Shown here: piece by piece, positions 62,082-64,000 of the stretch
Position numbering within the stretch: position 1 is the stretch's first letter
Layout of the letters: each line of letters begins with the position of its first letter
Source: Psychrobacter sp. I-STPA6b
GTDB lineage: Bacteria > Pseudomonadota > Gammaproteobacteria > Pseudomonadales > Moraxellaceae
Direction: 5' to 3'
DNA length: 64,000 bases
Assembly: GCF_020662265.1 (NCBI RefSeq)
Contig: NZ_VEWM01000057.1
Location: 62,001 to 126,000 of the forward strand
The notes under the pieces: model-generated
Database searches by the model: none
What the model saw: the letters and a program-made list of their open reading frames with translations, nothing else
What the model was told of the DNA's origin: nothing
Translations under genes and position numbers: made by a program

Positions 62082-62304
62082 GGTCTGTTGAACACTCACC
62101 CCGTTAGGCTAATGCCTACAAGGAATACAGCTATTTTTTACTTTCATGTAAAAATTGGCTAAATTTGCCTTATTCTGCGTCAATGAACTGGTTAATATCC
62201 TGCTTTGATAAATAAGCTACCTGCGTTCATTGCCTTGACTAAGTCACTGTTTATTAAAATCAGTATCTCAATTTTTCCTATGAAGATGAATGTTCAACAG
62301 ATCC
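62082..62304 (-). mobile_element. 223 bp MITE (same family as 29015-29212)
   Basis: Starts ggtctgttgaacactc and ends tgaatgttcaacagatcc. It carries the same interior as the copy at 29015 in opposite orientation plus ~25 bp more. Flanks are ttag and tact, so the target duplication is not intact. Lies in the 57-281 bp stretch before argJ, behind xthA. Confidence 0.8.
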
Positions 62305-62306
62305 TA

Positions 62307-63137
62307 CTATTTTTCACCATTCGATGAAAAATCAAACGCAGCCCAGATAGGTGCGTGATCAGATGGTTTATCCATACCTCGAAGTTGATAACTAATACCT
62401 GCATCTTGGCAATGTGATTTTAAATTTGGTGTGCACAAAATATGGTCAATACGTAATCCTCGTTTTGGATCATCATTAAATCCACGGCTACGATAATCAA
62501 ACCAACTTAACTCCTGACTTTCTGGATAGTGCAAACGATAAGTATCATAAAGCTCTCGAGACATAAGGCTAGAGTACCACTCGCGCTCCTCTGGTAAAAA
62601 AGAGCATTTGCCCGTCTTAAGCCAGCGTTTTGCATTCACCTCACCAATGCCCACGTCAATATCTTGTGGTGCAATATTCATATCTCCCATCACAATCAAC
62701 GCACGCTCTTGAGCAATGAGTTCATCAATATAAGCCATCAGGCTGGCATAGTAAGCACGCTTCATTGGAAACTTAGTCTCATGGCTTCGGCTTTCTCCTT
62801 GCGGAAAGTAGCCATTTAACACATCAACTTCCTGTCCATCAAATTCATAACGAGCATGAATAAACCGTTTTTGTGACTCTTCACTATCTGTAGGAAAACC
62901 TTTATGCACATAAATTGGTGCAGACTTTGATAATAGCGCCACACCATAATGAGCTTTCTGCCCAAAATACTCAACATGATAGCCCAAGCTTTCTACCTGA
63001 CTAAGCGGAAACTGCTCATCATGTACTTTTGTTTCTTGTAGCCCTATCACATCAGGGTTTATCACCTCACGTAATGCTTCTAACTGATGTTGACGAGCGC
63101 GGATTCCATTGATATTAAAACTAACAAAACGGGGCAT
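62307..63137 (-). CDS. xthA: Exodeoxyribonuclease III
   Basis: 276 residues: FVSFNINGIRARQHQLEAL, VIGLQETKVHDEQFP, VMGDMNIAPQDIDVGI, LRIDHILCTPNL and KPSDHAPIWAAF. These are the metal-binding and catalytic residues of the AP endonuclease/exonuclease III family. Base-excision repair. Confidence 0.95.
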   Translation of the reverse strand: MPRFVSFNINGIRARQHQLEALREVINPDVIGLQETKVHDEQFPLSQVESLGYHVEYFGQKAHYGVALLSKSAPIYVHKGFPTDSEESQKRFIHARYEFDGQEVDVLNGYFPQGESRSHETKFPMKRAYYASLMAYIDELIAQERALIVMGDMNIAPQDIDVGIGEVNAKRWLKTGKCSFLPEEREWYSSLMSRELYDTYRLHYPESQELSWFDYRSRGFNDDPKRGLRIDHILCTPNLKSHCQDAGISYQLRGMDKPSDHAPIWAAFDFSSNGEK

Positions 63138-63398
63138 ACCATATCCTAAATACTATCTAAAACATTAACTAAAGATTAAGTCACTTAAAAATGCTAACTA
63201 TACTAAATAAGACCTTTGAACAAAATTTCAATAGGTGTTATTTAGGTAACAATCACTCAATTATGACAAATAAATAACCCGTATCCAGCCACTTATCTAT
63301 ATGACTGTTTACGGGTCTATAACAACACTGCTTATGAAAGCTTGCAACTGAATAATGGTAACGGTTTAGAGAAAACCATCACAACCAACACTCTCTAT

Positions 63399-64000
63399 TT
63401 ATACCTCTGTTTGGTTAGCATACATCTCACGCATGGCTTTTTTATCATGCTTACCAACAGAAGTTTTTGGCATTTCAGTAACAAACTTATACTGCTCAGG
63501 TACACCATACTTTGGAATCATACCTTTTTGAGCAGCTTGCTCTGCCACTGCTTGAATATCTTTGGCTTGTGTATCCTGATGGTCTGGTTTAAGCACAATA
63601 ATGGCTAACGGACGCTCGCCCCATTTTTCATCACGTACACCAATTACCGATACATCCGCTACGGCTGGGTGTAATGATAAAATCGTCTCAATCTCTAATG
63701 AAGAAATCCATTCACCACCAGACTTAATGACATCTTTTAGACGGTCAGTAATGGTGATATAACCATCAGCACGCATTTTTGCAATGTCTTGCGTGTGCAT
63801 ATAGCCACCTTCCCACAGCTCTTCACCCGCATCTGGATTTTTAAAATAGCTTTGAGTAAGCCAAGGTGAACGCAGCACCAGCTCTCCAGTTTGCTCATTA
63901 TCATGAGGCAAAGATTCACCTGACTCATTCCAAATCTGAGCATCAACCATCAACACTGGTTTACCTGTCATACAGCGACGCTGGATATCTTCCTCTTCTG
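63399..64000 (-). CDS. Acyl-CoA ligase (AMP-binding family), 3' part only
   Basis: The frame is open beyond base 64000. Visible residues begin EEEDIQRRCMTGKPVLMVDA and contain GELVLRSPWLTQSYFKNPDA, the hinge DRLKDVIKSGGEWISSLEIE, ADVSVIGVRDEKWGERPLAI and the Lys loop TEMPKTSVGKHDKKAMRE. AlkK-like medium- or long-chain fatty acyl-CoA ligases fit best. The N-terminal AMP-binding P-loop is outside the window. Confidence 0.9.
   Translation of the reverse strand, partial: EEEDIQRRCMTGKPVLMVDAQIWNESGESLPHDNEQTGELVLRSPWLTQSYFKNPDAGEELWEGGYMHTQDIAKMRADGYITITDRLKDVIKSGGEWISSLEIETILSLHPAVADVSVIGVRDEKWGERPLAIIVLKPDHQDTQAKDIQAVAEQAAQKGMIPKYGVPEQYKFVTEMPKTSVGKHDKKAMREMYANQTEV

Overview
Organism. The window looks like a chromosome segment of a gamma-proteobacterium of the Moraxellaceae (Moraxella or Psychrobacter type). 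The indicators are a fused tyrA-aroA gene in a pheA-hisC-tyrA/aroA operon, a yajC-secD-secF cluster, moderately AT-rich DNA and abundant small repeats. This is inferred from gene content; no rRNA or other phylogenetic marker is present.

Region 1 (1-17542): an rhs polymorphic-toxin array. The window opens inside a clean rhs gene that ends in a papain-fold (Tox-PL) tip with an Imm35/YrhB immunity gene. Seven to eight displaced 3' tips follow. Each is a fragment of the rhs core with a different C-terminal domain and its own immunity gene: a beta-rich domain with a membrane immunity protein, a YwqJ-like deaminase with SUKH-3, a lysozyme-fold domain with a 2-TM protein, a second deaminase with SMI1/KNR4, a truncated tip with an orphan immunity gene, a small new toxin with a frameshifted membrane immunity gene, and a HINT/ParB-like toxin with immunity. 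The displaced copies, but not the leading gene, carry 20 copies of a ~70 bp double-hairpin element (called DHE here) at seven fixed places in the rhs core. Its stems vary in sequence but keep pairing, and several elements are recombination junctions. An IS1-family element, an IS1-derived miniature element and an inverted relic repeat mark further junctions.

Region 2 (17797-27357): a siderophore locus. On the minus strand are a siderophore-interacting reductase, a double FecCD permease, a binding protein, a TonB-dependent receptor whose first codons are a 12-unit pentanucleotide repeat (probable phase variation), and a PvdE/YojI-like ABC exporter. On the plus strand is a FhuC-like ATPase. Fur boxes lie upstream of the receptor and between exporter and ATPase. 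No siderophore biosynthesis gene is present.

Region 3 (27437-32035): a graveyard of toxin tips and immunity genes. It includes a restriction-endonuclease-fold toxin split by a 198 bp MITE with a CTAG target duplication, and a second, reverse-strand copy of the new toxin-immunity pair of region 1. Degenerate MITEs and a perfect 21 bp inverted repeat are also here.

Region 4 (32172-64000): core genome. In order: a DegS-type protease, Nif3, mltF, an mltD with eight LysM repeats, an NTF2-like protein, a CorC/CNNM transporter, yajC-secD-secF, a MATE pump, azlCD, folK-like/folB, rarD, tyrA-aroA, hisC, pheA, tal, apt, rubredoxin, an alpha/beta hydrolase, a DUF4377 lipoprotein, argJ, xthA and the 3' part of an acyl-CoA ligase.
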